Counted from the stretch's first letter, positions 1 through 6,122 are shown. The stretch: DNA of 6,687 bases from Rhodocyclales bacterium (GCA_021413665.1 JAIOPW010000179.1:1-6687), one strand, 5' to 3'. The notes: generated by a model not told the origin, from the sequence alone. A program made the numbers and translations.

Positions 1-51
1 TGTACGAGTCAAGCACATCGGTAACAGATTGGTTCAAGGACATGGGTTACA
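1..51 (+). repeat. Left terminal inverted repeat of the IS481 element
   Basis: This arm pairs with 1262-1312 without gaps. The best-conserved blocks are TGTACG (1-6), ATCGGTAACA (17-26) and the block at 32-51. The sequence GGTAACA at 20-26 recurs with one change as GGTTACA at 45-51, suggesting two transposase-binding sub-sites in the arm. The transposase stop codon (47-49, minus strand) lies inside this repeat. Confidence 0.9.
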
Positions 52-1222
52 TTTTTAGGGTGAGGTAGTCGTTGCGCTGCCCCTTGGTTTCCCGTTCATC
101 AAAGCCGCCGATCCGAACAGGGCCGAAATAGACATCCCATAGGCCGTCGCCCACCGCCTCCATGCCGACCCATTCTCCGGCCAGCAGGTAGCCGATATAC
201 ACGCGGAGTGCGTGCCAGTAGATCAGTCCGTTTTGGCTGACCCGTTGCCGTTCGAAATAGCCGGGATACTCCAGTTCCGGCAGGCGCGTCGGGTAGGAAC
301 GAAGCGAGGAGATGTAGCACGTCCCCGGGCTTTGCTGTGCCAAGCCCTCATGCGGACGCTGGTCGTTGTAGTGAGTACGGAACCCATCAAGCTGAATCTG
401 CTGCGCCTTGAGGTTGGCGGCCGGCGGGTGGCTGAGCGTCTGCTTGAGTGTGCGATGCATCCGCTCATGGCGTCCGTTCTGTTGTGGCCGTCCCGGTGTG
501 ATGCGCTCGGGGACAATACCCAGTCGAATCCACCAGACGGAGAGTTGCGAGAGCCCTCCAACACCCAGGCTGGCGAAAGGGACGCCATTGTCGGTGCGGA
601 TGCGTTCCGGCAGGCCATAGTGCCGGAATGCCTGTTCAAAGATTGCCTGGGTCTCGCTAAAGCGTGTTCCAGGTAAGCCTTGGCATACCAGCAGATAGCG
701 GCTGGCATGATCCATCACGGCCAGGGGATAGCACCAGCGACCATTGCGGGTCTTGAATTGTCCCTTGTAGTCGGCGCTCCACAACTCATTGGGTTGTGCG
801 GCGGACTTCAGGATGTGTTGAACACCTTTGACACGGCGGACCCGTCGCTGGGGTTCGATCTGCCCGGCACGTTGCAGGATGTTGTAGATGGTGGTCTTCG
901 ATGGAACGAGTTCAGCATCGAACCGGCTTGTCAGCAAGGCTTGTATCTTCTTCGGCCCCGGAGGCCCCTGTCGATCATTCCGTAGTTCAAGGATCGCCTG
1001 CTGTATGGCGTAGGGCGTTTCTCCTGCCGCGTGGCGGGGTCGCCGACTCTGTTCCTGCAGCCCGTCGGCACCCATCTGACGGTAGCGTGCCACCCACTTG
1101 TATCCCGTCTTCCTGCTGATGCCGTAGCGCTCACACAAGCGACTGAAGCAGTCGGTCTCTCGCAGGTGATCAGCAATGAAAAGTATCTTCTCGTCCATCG
1201 GTCGCACATCCTTCCAGGGCAT
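47..1222 (-). CDS. IS481-family transposase (DDE, integrase core)
   Basis: A 391-residue transposase that should cut and rejoin the ends of the surrounding IS. Residues about 10-60 form a helix-turn-helix (CERYGISRKTGYKWVARY) for end recognition. The rve-type integrase core follows, with D151 in WSADYKG, D211 in IRTDNGVPF and E253 in QQNGRHERMH as the catalytic triad. The stretch LSVWWIRLGIVPERI between the second Asp and the Glu is typical of IS481 members. A C-terminal tail of about 90 residues follows YNDQRPHEGL. Length is usual for the longer IS481 proteins, with no frameshift or internal stop. The start at 1222 is chosen because a strong AGGAGG lies 8 nt upstream; a second Met (residue 9) lacks that site. 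The gene is alone in the element and reads away from the neighbouring gene pair. Confidence 0.95.
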   Translation of the reverse strand: MPWKDVRPMDEKILFIADHLRETDCFSRLCERYGISRKTGYKWVARYRQMGADGLQEQSRRPRHAAGETPYAIQQAILELRNDRQGPPGPKKIQALLTSRFDAELVPSKTTIYNILQRAGQIEPQRRVRRVKGVQHILKSAAQPNELWSADYKGQFKTRNGRWCYPLAVMDHASRYLLVCQGLPGTRFSETQAIFEQAFRHYGLPERIRTDNGVPFASLGVGGLSQLSVWWIRLGIVPERITPGRPQQNGRHERMHRTLKQTLSHPPAANLKAQQIQLDGFRTHYNDQRPHEGLAQQSPGTCYISSLRSYPTRLPELEYPGYFERQRVSQNGLIYWHALRVYIGYLLAGEWVGMEAVGDGLWDVYFGPVRIGGFDERETKGQRNDYLTLKM

Positions 1223-1230
1223 GGCTATCT

Positions 1231-1236
1231 CCTCCT
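1231..1236 (-). promoter_or_regulatory. Ribosome binding site of the transposase
   Basis: On the minus strand this reads AGGAGG, 8 nt before the ATG at 1222. It is the strongest Shine-Dalgarno sequence in the window and fixes the transposase start. Confidence 0.75.
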
Positions 1237-1261
1237 GAAGACATCCATGCAGGGTAAGAAC

Positions 1262-1312
1262 TGTTACCCATGTCCTTGAACTCTTGTGTTACCGATGATT
1301 GTGAACCGTACA
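1262..1312 (-). repeat. Right terminal inverted repeat of the IS481 element
   Basis: The reverse complement of this arm reads TGTACGGTTC at its outer tip, then ATCGGTAACA, then the block shared with 32-51. Mismatches to the left arm cluster at arm positions 7-8, 12-15 and 27-31, with one at 48. The inner GGTAACA motif appears twice in this arm without change, 25 bp apart. Confidence 0.9.
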
Positions 1313-1485
1313 CCCCGCGAAGCCAGCCGCTTATTGCGCTCTGGCAACTGAGCTGAAGAGCTGGCCACATTTCTTGTACGAGTGGCCCTGAAAAAAATTT
1401 CCACCTTGAATCTTGTTATTCCATTTTATTCACGGCAGGATATGCGGGTAAGCACGGGGTTTTATTCACACTCGATGGAACCTGC

Positions 1486-1489
1486 AAGG
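1486..1489 (+). promoter_or_regulatory. Probable ribosome binding site of the HEPN-like gene
   Basis: AAGG sits 6 nt before the ATG at 1496. The alternative starts in the same frame are worse. GTG at 1382 has no purine-rich site. ATG at 1442 has AGGA only 1 nt away. ATG at 1475 has GGGG about 20 nt away. This supports the shorter protein. Confidence 0.45.
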
Positions 1490-1495
1490 CACCAC

Positions 1496-2212
1496 ATGCC
1501 CGACCATATCTCATTTGAGGAGCTATACCGGAAAGCGATCACGTTTCCTGGGCCAAATGCTGCGATGGCAGGTCTAAGTGTGGCGCTTGAAACGATCGAG
1601 GACGAGCTCGCTCACGCTGGTGAACAAGCCCGAGTTCGGTTGCGCGCACGACATCAACGTGAGATCGCCTATCTTCATCCGGAGGATAGAGAGGACGACG
1701 AGTACGCACTTAAGGTAACGGTAGAGCAGGTTTTGCCTCGCGTCTTTCGTGGAGGATTTATTCTTATGCTCTGGTCAGTCTTTGAGGTTGCCGTCAAGCG
1801 AATGGCTGAATATGCTTGTCGAGAGCGAAACCTTCCATCTCTGGCTTCCAGCTTCAAGCATGGCAACTTTCTCGACGCTGTGGACAGGGCTTATACGAAA
1901 AATTTGGGCGTAGTGGCTTTTCCAGATTCGTTGGTTCGGGAAAAACTTGATTTGCTACGTCACGTTCGAAATGCCCTAATTCATCACAACGGCAGCGTTG
2001 CGGCATTGCCTGAATCATTGGGTGCTCAAAACGCTGCCGGTTACGCCGCTCTTGGGCTCCAGACCTACACTGATTTGCATGACGAGTTCTTTGTTCCACA
2101 TGCAGCGTACCTTACGGAAAACTTCGCTGTTGTAGAGAACTACCTCGCCTTACTGTCGGAACGCGTCTATGCGTCAGTACACCCCGTTCCTGCAAAAGAT
2201 ACTGAAACTTAG
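1496..2212 (+). CDS. HEPN-like protein (putative RNase, function unknown)
   Basis: A 238-residue soluble, helix-rich protein that I do not recognise as a named family. Its clearest signal is LLRHVRNALIHHNG, in which R158-N159-x3-H163 (followed by H164) matches the R-x4-H active-site motif of HEPN nucleases. An earlier amphipathic helix (GGFILMLWSVFEVAVKRMAEY, about 87-107) fits the first long HEPN helix. HEPN proteins of this arrangement are often RNases in toxin-antitoxin, abortive-infection or RNA-processing systems; that role is inferred here. The frame is open up to GTG 1382, which would give 276 residues; ATG 1496 is preferred on its ribosome site. The stop overlaps the next gene by 44 bp, implying translational coupling. 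GC is clearly lower than in the flanking host genes, and an IS ends 183 bp upstream, both consistent with recent acquisition. Confidence 0.7.
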   Translation: MPDHISFEELYRKAITFPGPNAAMAGLSVALETIEDELAHAGEQARVRLRARHQREIAYLHPEDREDDEYALKVTVEQVLPRVFRGGFILMLWSVFEVAVKRMAEYACRERNLPSLASSFKHGNFLDAVDRAYTKNLGVVAFPDSLVREKLDLLRHVRNALIHHNGSVAALPESLGAQNAAGYAALGLQTYTDLHDEFFVPHAAYLTENFAVVENYLALLSERVYASVHPVPAKDTET

Positions 2213-3158
2213 TCCGTCCAATATGCCATTCGAAACAACAACTGGCGCCTACAAGGCTTGGTTTCGACCGTGGATCACCCTGTCCGCGATGTCGTTTTTC
2301 GCCATTCTCATTGGAAGTTCTTTGTACCATTTCAACAAGCCGTCGAATCCTTGTCTTGCGTTGGTCAATTTTGAGCACGTTTTTGTAACCGTCTCGCCGC
2401 AGATGGCGCCTACCTATCCGGATGGAACCAAGCTCTCGTTTCCGCTCGACGTAACGCCGGCAGAAATAGCGGGGTTTTTGACGAGAGAATTGCATTTCGA
2501 TGCAGTGGTAGCCGACCGCATATCAAAAACTGCAAGAGTCGATATTGATGACAATGAGTTGGACTTTTCGGGTAAAGCCATTTGTTCATCAGGCTACGCT
2601 ATACCAGCAACGGCGCTCCAAAAAGAGGAACCTTACGTAACTCTAATTCGTCGGAATAACTTTGCCGACACGCTATCGCTATCTAGAACGCTATTCACAA
2701 TCTGGCTTATAGCCTGTGCTGCGATGGCCGGAGCTATAGCACTAATTCTCTGGATGTTAGGTAGGTTTCAGAAGCAGAAAATGGGGAAGTCCGGAGCAGT
2801 GCTTCCCAGTCAGTTGACTCGATCATCCTCACCGGCTGCTGAAGGCCAAAATACAGGCACAGAGCTAATGATGCCTAACCTTGAGGAGAAGGAATCCAAG
2901 GTTAGGTTCTTCATGGAAGTGCTATTACATTCGTTCGCTGCTTCGCTAGCCGTTCCAATAGTCAAAGTCGCTGGTTTTGGCGGTGCGATCCCAGTAATCG
3001 CTATTGGATTAGTATTTGGCGCCATCTCGATGGCTACAGTTCGCTTTGTTAGAAGCAAGATTCCTAACGATAGAGTTCGCAGAACAGTTCTTCTCGTGCT
3101 TCCCTTCGCATATTTCTTCTTATATGTTGCTCTTTATGTTGGAATTCGTTCCGCATAA
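2169..3158 (+). CDS. Five-helix membrane protein of unknown function
   Basis: A 329-residue protein I cannot assign to a family. Hydrophobic segments lie at about 35-54, 174-198, 249-268, 272-293 and 305-326. Positive charges (KAWFRP before helix 1, RFQKQK after helix 2, VRFVRSKIPNDRVRR after helix 4) place the N-terminus and residues about 199-248 in the cytoplasm. Residues about 55-173 would then be a periplasmic domain; it contains C62 and C139, which could form a disulphide. The cytoplasmic loop is Ser/Thr/Gly-rich and probably flexible. The start at 2169 lies inside the upstream HEPN-like gene, with a weak GGA 8 nt before it. A second Met (2223) falls 10 nt after the upstream stop but has no ribosome site. 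The coupling suggests the two proteins work together, with this one as anchor or sensor (inference). AT-rich codons (CTA, TTA, ATA, AGA) contrast with the downstream genes. Confidence 0.7.
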   Translation: MRQYTPFLQKILKLSPSNMPFETTTGAYKAWFRPWITLSAMSFFAILIGSSLYHFNKPSNPCLALVNFEHVFVTVSPQMAPTYPDGTKLSFPLDVTPAEIAGFLTRELHFDAVVADRISKTARVDIDDNELDFSGKAICSSGYAIPATALQKEEPYVTLIRRNNFADTLSLSRTLFTIWLIACAAMAGAIALILWMLGRFQKQKMGKSGAVLPSQLTRSSSPAAEGQNTGTELMMPNLEEKESKVRFFMEVLLHSFAASLAVPIVKVAGFGGAIPVIAIGLVFGAISMATVRFVRSKIPNDRVRRTVLLVLPFAYFFLYVALYVGIRSA

Positions 3159-3388
3159 CTCCTTCCTTCTCTGATCCCATTTAGAGGCCATCGAGGGAAA
3201 GGAATGAGTGCGGGTTTGCTGCGCCTAGATTTTCGCTACGGGCCCCCACGCGCGACGCCTTTCATTCCCCTCTGACCCGCCGAGCGAGGGAGGTTCGCCG
3301 GGGGTTGTCCGGTCGCGTTGTCCGACGACGGCCGCTTTTGGCCGGCTAGTTTAGCGACCGGCCCGGCGGGCCTTCCGCAGCGAGGGTA

Positions 3389-3405
3389 GTCTGACGCAGT
3401 CAGAC
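3389..3405. repeat. Perfect 7-bp hairpin
   Basis: GTCTGAC pairs with GTCAGAC across the 3-nt loop GCA. No T-run follows on either strand, so it is not a canonical terminator. It sits just before the double hairpin and may belong to the same interspersed repeat. Confidence 0.5.
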
Positions 3406-3430
3406 CGGGGAGGCGGGGCACGCTTCTTTG

Positions 3431-3486
3431 GGTACTTTCTTGTCGTGCAACAAGAAAGTACCTCGCCTGCCGGGGCGAGACCCGGC
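3431..3486. repeat. Double-hairpin interspersed repeat
   Basis: The first stem is a perfect 13-bp inverted repeat, GGTACTTTCTTGT (3431-3443) with ACAAGAAAGTACC (3450-3462), around the loop CGTGCA. Six bases on, a second stem pairs GCCGGG (3469-3474) with CCCGGC (3481-3486) around GCGAGA. From memory, similar elements (a GTAC..TTTCTT stem followed by a CGCCTGCCGGGGCGAGACCCGGC-like block) are common between genes in Xanthomonadaceae genomes. That resemblance is recalled, not searched. No T-tract follows. Confidence 0.65.
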
Positions 3487-3535
3487 GCGGGCTTGGAAGC
3501 GACGGAAGAAGGTTGGTACGGAGGTACATGCCTGG

Positions 3536-3581
3536 ATTCCGGCGTGCGCCGGAATGACGGAGCCTTCGCCGGAATGACGGA
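3536..3581. repeat. Palindrome plus tandem CGCCGGAATGACGGA repeat
   Basis: ATTCCGGCG (3536-3544) and CGCCGGAAT (3547-3555) form a 9-bp palindrome around TG. The 15-mer CGCCGGAATGACGGA then occurs at 3547-3561 and again exactly at 3567-3581, a 20-bp period. Units of the form ATTCC-GGCG..CGCC-GGAAT-GACGG are a widespread class of short intergenic repeats in high-GC proteobacteria. Confidence 0.7.
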
Positions 3582-3620
3582 ACGGCCAGAGTCGGCGCTG
3601 ATGAAACCCCCATTCCAGTC

Positions 3621-3684
3621 TTGACTATTTTCCAGCTAATTGGAAAATAGTCTTGACTTTCTTCCAGTCAACTGCAAAATAGTC
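3621..3684 (+). promoter_or_regulatory. Two tandem 32-bp palindromic promoter/operator units
   Basis: Unit 1 (3621-3652) and unit 2 (3653-3684) are directly repeated with no gap and match at 26 of 32 positions. Each begins TTGACT, a good -35 element. Sixteen bases later each has GAAAAT (3643-3648) or CAAAAT (3675-3680), passable -10 elements. Unit 1 is a perfect palindrome of 12-bp arms, GACTATTTTCCA and TGGAAAATAGTC, around GCTAAT; unit 2 keeps 9 of 12 arm pairs. The centres are 32 bp apart, about three helical turns, so a dimeric repressor could bind both on one face of the DNA. TTCCAGTC at 3613-3620 may be a remnant of a further unit. The element abuts the ATPase start codon; autoregulation is an inference. 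Confidence 0.6.
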
Positions 3685-3687
3685 GGC

Positions 3688-4821
3688 ATGGAACGCGCGC
3701 TTGCCCCCTTCATCCAGGCCGACCTGGGCCGCAAGATGGTCTTCCTTTCGGGGCCCCGTCAGGCCGGAAAGACCACGCTGGCACGCGCGCTGGCAGGCGC
3801 CTGGCCGGATGCCCAGATCCTGAACTGGGATGTCGCGGCGGACCGGCGCGTCATGCTCGACCAGAGCTGGTCGCCAGCGGCCGGATTGATCGTGTTCGAC
3901 GAACTGCACAAGATGGCGGGCTGGAAGTCCTGGCTGAAGGGAGTGTTCGACGGCCGCCGCGAAGGGCAGGCCCTGCTGGTCACGGGGAGCGCGCGGCTGG
4001 ACACATTTCGCCAGGCCGGCGAATCGCTGGCAGGCCGCTATTTTTCCTGGCGCCTGCACCCGGTCACCGTCAAGGAGTGGGTCGCCGCCTCGGGTGCGAC
4101 ACCCGAGGCGGCGCTGGTGCGCATCCTCGAACGCGGGGGATTTCCCGAGCCCTTCCTGGCCGCAGAGGCGAGGGATGCCGAGCGCTGGCGGGCCTTGTAC
4201 ATCGAGGGCATGATCCGCGACGACATCCTCGAGTTTTCGCGCATCGGCGAAATCCGTGCGATGCGGGTGTTCGTCGACATGCTTCGCAGCCGCGTCGGAT
4301 CGACGCTGTCGCTGGCTTCGCTGGCGCGCGACCTGCAAATATCGCCGACCACGCTCGGGCGCTATCTGGAAATCCTTGAGGCCCTGCACATCGTTTTCGC
4401 GGTGCGTCCCTTCCATCGCAATATCGCGCGCGCCCTGCTCAAGGAGCCGAAGGTCTATTTCTTCGACACCGGCCTGGTGCAGGGCGACGAAGGCGCGCGT
4501 TTCGAGAATGCATGCGCCACCATGTTCCTGCGCCACGCCCATTTCCTGCGGGATTCGGCGGGCCGCGCCATGAGCCTGCACTATGTGCGCGACAAGGAGG
4601 GACGCGAGATCGACTTCGTCCTCTGCGAGAACGGCGAACCGGTCGGCTTTGCCGAATGCAAGCTGAACGACCCGACCGTGCCGCCCTACCTGGCAGCCGT
4701 GGCCGAGCAGTTCCCCGGCACCGGCGCCAACCTGCTGGTGCGCCACCTGCGCCAGCCCGAACTGCGCGGGCGCGTCGCCGTCGAGCGCGCCGCCGAATGG
4801 CTGGCGCAACTGGCCGCCTGA
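3688..4821 (+). CDS. AAA ATPase with C-terminal DUF4143 domain (COG1373 type)
   Basis: A 377-residue protein of the AAA_14/DUF4143 group. The Walker A motif GPRQAGKTT lies at 22-30, Walker B LIVFDE at 67-72 and a sensor-like TGSAR at 99-103. LAGRYFSWRLHPVTVKEW follows, which is typical of the family. Residues about 205-240 form a winged-helix-like segment (LASLARDLQISPTTLGRYL). The C-terminal domain resembles the PD-(D/E)xK fold: E273, REID309F and E323-C-K325 are in place, so nuclease-type residues appear intact. The biological role of the family is poorly defined; DNA binding coupled to ATP hydrolysis is the usual guess. The frame extends to TTG 3640, but that codon lies inside the palindromic repeats, so ATG 3688 is preferred. 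It has no Shine-Dalgarno; with a -10 ending at 3680 the transcript may be leaderless. GC is high like the downstream genes. It is transcribed convergently with the AI-2E gene. Confidence 0.9.
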   Translation: MERALAPFIQADLGRKMVFLSGPRQAGKTTLARALAGAWPDAQILNWDVAADRRVMLDQSWSPAAGLIVFDELHKMAGWKSWLKGVFDGRREGQALLVTGSARLDTFRQAGESLAGRYFSWRLHPVTVKEWVAASGATPEAALVRILERGGFPEPFLAAEARDAERWRALYIEGMIRDDILEFSRIGEIRAMRVFVDMLRSRVGSTLSLASLARDLQISPTTLGRYLEILEALHIVFAVRPFHRNIARALLKEPKVYFFDTGLVQGDEGARFENACATMFLRHAHFLRDSAGRAMSLHYVRDKEGREIDFVLCENGEPVGFAECKLNDPTVPPYLAAVAEQFPGTGANLLVRHLRQPELRGRVAVERAAEWLAQLAA

Positions 4822-4833
4822 GTGGCGGGGATT

Positions 4834-4862
4834 CGCCGGCCGGGAGCCAGCACCGGCCGGCG
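4834..4862. terminator. GC-rich hairpin between convergent genes, possible terminator
   Basis: CGCCGGCCGG (4834-4843) and CCGGCCGGCG (4853-4862) form a perfect 10-bp stem around a 9-nt loop. It lies 12 bp after the ATPase stop and 36 bp beyond the AI-2E stop, where a two-way terminator would be expected. Neither strand has a T-tract, so intrinsic termination is uncertain; it may instead stall polymerase or protect mRNA 3' ends. Confidence 0.4.
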
Positions 4863-4898
4863 CAGGAAGAACCCGGGGCGGCACACGCCGATCCAGGC

Positions 4899-5966
4899 TT
4901 AGCCGTCGCCCGGTGACGCCCCTTCCGCGGCCGTCCATTCCGTGGCCATGCGGTAGCCCACCGCGAGCAAGGTAGGGCCGAGGAAGGCGCCGATCACGCC
5001 GAAGGCGAGGACGCCACCCAGCACGCCGAGGAAAACGATGGCGAAGGGCATGCTGGCACCGCGGCTGATGATGAAGGGCTTGATGACATTGTCCACGGTG
5101 CTGACCAGGAAGAAGCCCCAGGCGACAACGACCGCGGCCCAGCCGGGCTGGCCCTGCTGGAACAGCCAGATTGCCGCGCCGCCCCAGACCAGGGGCGGCC
5201 CCACCGGCACCACCGAAAGGAAGAAGGTCGCCACGCCGAGCAGGATCGCGCCGGGCACGCCGGCGATGGCAAAGCCGACGGCGGCCAGCACCCCCTGGGC
5301 GAGGCCGGTACCGAGGATGCCGTAGATCACTCCGGTCACCGTGCCGCGCACGATACCCAGCAGGTAGGCCGCCCGCTCTCCGCTCAGCCGTTCCATGGCG
5401 ACGCGCAGGCGCCTGGCCAGGGCCTCGCCGTAAAGGAAGAAAAAGAAGGCGAGGAACACGGAAAGCCCCATGTCCAGCACGCCCTTCCCCACCACGCGCC
5501 CCCCGGCCAAAGCCGCGCCCTGCGCCGGCTTGGCGAGCTTTTCCAGTTCGTCCATCAGCCTTTGTCCGTCGTGCGCGAACTGCTGCCAGTAGTCATGGAG
5601 CGACTGGCCCGCCAACGGCAGGCTCGCCAGCCACGCGGGCGCATCGGGCAAGCCGTCCTTGGCCAGTGCTGCCGCGGCGCGGCCCAGTTCGGCGACGTTG
5701 TCCGCCAGGGCCAGGGCCACCGCCACGATCGGCCCCAGCAACACCACGGTGACCAGCAGGGTCATCAGGCTTGCGGCGAGGGTGCGCCGCCCGCCCACGG
5801 CGCGGTCCAGCCAGAGAAAGGCCGGCCAACTGGTGGAGGCAAGGATCCCCGCCCAGACCAGGGCCGTGAGGAAAGGCCACAGCACCAGCACGCACCCCGC
5901 CCCCAACAGCGTCAGGGCGAGGATGGCGAGGAAGCGATCGGAACCGGGGCTTGGCATGTGCGGCAT
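4899..5966 (-). CDS. AI-2E family transporter (permease)
   Basis: A 355-residue inner-membrane protein of the AI-2E_transport family (YdiK/TqsA/PerM relatives). Hydrophobic segments fall at about 11-30, 33-52, 62-88, 165-180, 205-235, 238-270, 274-292 and 304-335. A hydrophilic periplasmic-type stretch lies between the third and fourth (about 89-160). The C-terminal half carries the family signature, STVDNVIKPFIISRG (289-303) followed by FLGVLGG and GAFLGPTLLA, preceded by VVPVGPPL. Members include exporters of autoinducer-2 and Na+/H+ antiporters; the substrate cannot be told from sequence. Length is normal. The start at 5966 has AGGA only 2 nt away, and a second ATG at 5957 has it 11 nt away; neither is ideal. 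A CATAAT sequence (minus strand, 5998-5993) could be its -10. The gene diverges from the glutathione transferase gene. Confidence 0.9.
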   Translation of the reverse strand: MPHMPSPGSDRFLAILALTLLGAGCVLVLWPFLTALVWAGILASTSWPAFLWLDRAVGGRRTLAASLMTLLVTVVLLGPIVAVALALADNVAELGRAAAALAKDGLPDAPAWLASLPLAGQSLHDYWQQFAHDGQRLMDELEKLAKPAQGAALAGGRVVGKGVLDMGLSVFLAFFFFLYGEALARRLRVAMERLSGERAAYLLGIVRGTVTGVIYGILGTGLAQGVLAAVGFAIAGVPGAILLGVATFFLSVVPVGPPLVWGGAAIWLFQQGQPGWAAVVVAWGFFLVSTVDNVIKPFIISRGASMPFAIVFLGVLGGVLAFGVIGAFLGPTLLAVGYRMATEWTAAEGASPGDG

Positions 5967-6122
5967 GGTCCTGCATCAATGGCGTCAAGCCCATTATGCG
6001 GTCTTCACGACATGCAATGGAATTCAATCAAGGCAGGGTGGGGAGGAGATGCTGTTTCCGGCATTCGTGCGACCGCCTGCCCCCCCACGGCATGTTTTCC
6101 GGTAGTCGCGGCCCGCGCTGTC

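Larger units (their letters stand above)
1..1312 (-). mobile_element. Complete IS481-family insertion sequence
   Basis: A 1312-bp element bounded by imperfect inverted repeats that begin TGTACG at base 1 and end CGTACA at 1307-1312. It encloses one transposase gene on the minus strand. Aligned without gaps, the two ends match at about 40 of 51 positions. Size, TGT...ACA tips and a single DDE transposase all fit the IS481 family. The gene is uninterrupted and both ends are present, so the copy looks capable of transposition. The left tip coincides with the first base of the window, so a target-site duplication cannot be tested. The window may start where a contig ended at a repeated element (inference). 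Confidence 0.9.
3159..3620. other. Gene-free interval with GC-rich interspersed repeats
   Basis: No convincing gene is seen in about 460 bp. A minus-strand open frame (3236-3613) exists but reads through hairpin repeats and looks like a shadow. The first 80 bp resemble the AT-richer island; from about 3240 the GC content rises to the host level. The interval holds a perfect 7-bp hairpin, a double hairpin and a tandem GCCGGAATGACGG-type repeat, each listed separately. No clear terminator follows the membrane-protein stop at 3158. Confidence 0.6.

Noticed and set aside
212..708. Plus- and minus-frame open frames inside the transposase gene
   Set aside because: They are shadows of the 391-residue DDE transposase, whose catalytic motifs are intact in its own frame.
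1406..1432. Promoter for the HEPN-like gene (TTGAAT with TATTCA)
   Set aside because: The spacing is only 15 bp and the -10 match is poor; the AT-rich run makes chance matches likely.
1382..1495. N-terminal extension of the HEPN-like protein from GTG 1382
   Set aside because: No ribosome site precedes GTG 1382, and the stretch looks like AT-rich leader or promoter DNA; ATG 1496 has a better-placed AAGG. It remains possible.
3236..3613. 125-residue minus-strand open frame in the gene-free interval
   Set aside because: It runs through the hairpin and CGCCGGAATGACGG repeats; its peptide (SFRRRLRHSGARRNPG) is what such repeats give when translated. No ribosome site or domain.
3159..3684. CRISPR array
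   Set aside because: Repeats here are two abutting 32-bp units and two 15-mers with a 20-bp period; there are no spacers of regular length.
3640..3687. Extension of the ATPase to TTG 3640
   Set aside because: The added 16 codons lie wholly inside the palindromic repeats, and the family usually begins close to MERALAPFI-type sequence a short way before Walker A.
3625..4938. 437-residue open frame on the minus strand opposite the ATPase gene
   Set aside because: It is a long antisense frame created by high GC. The opposite strand has clear Walker A, Walker B and DUF4143 motifs, while this translation is Arg/Gly/Ala/Gln-rich with no recognisable domain.
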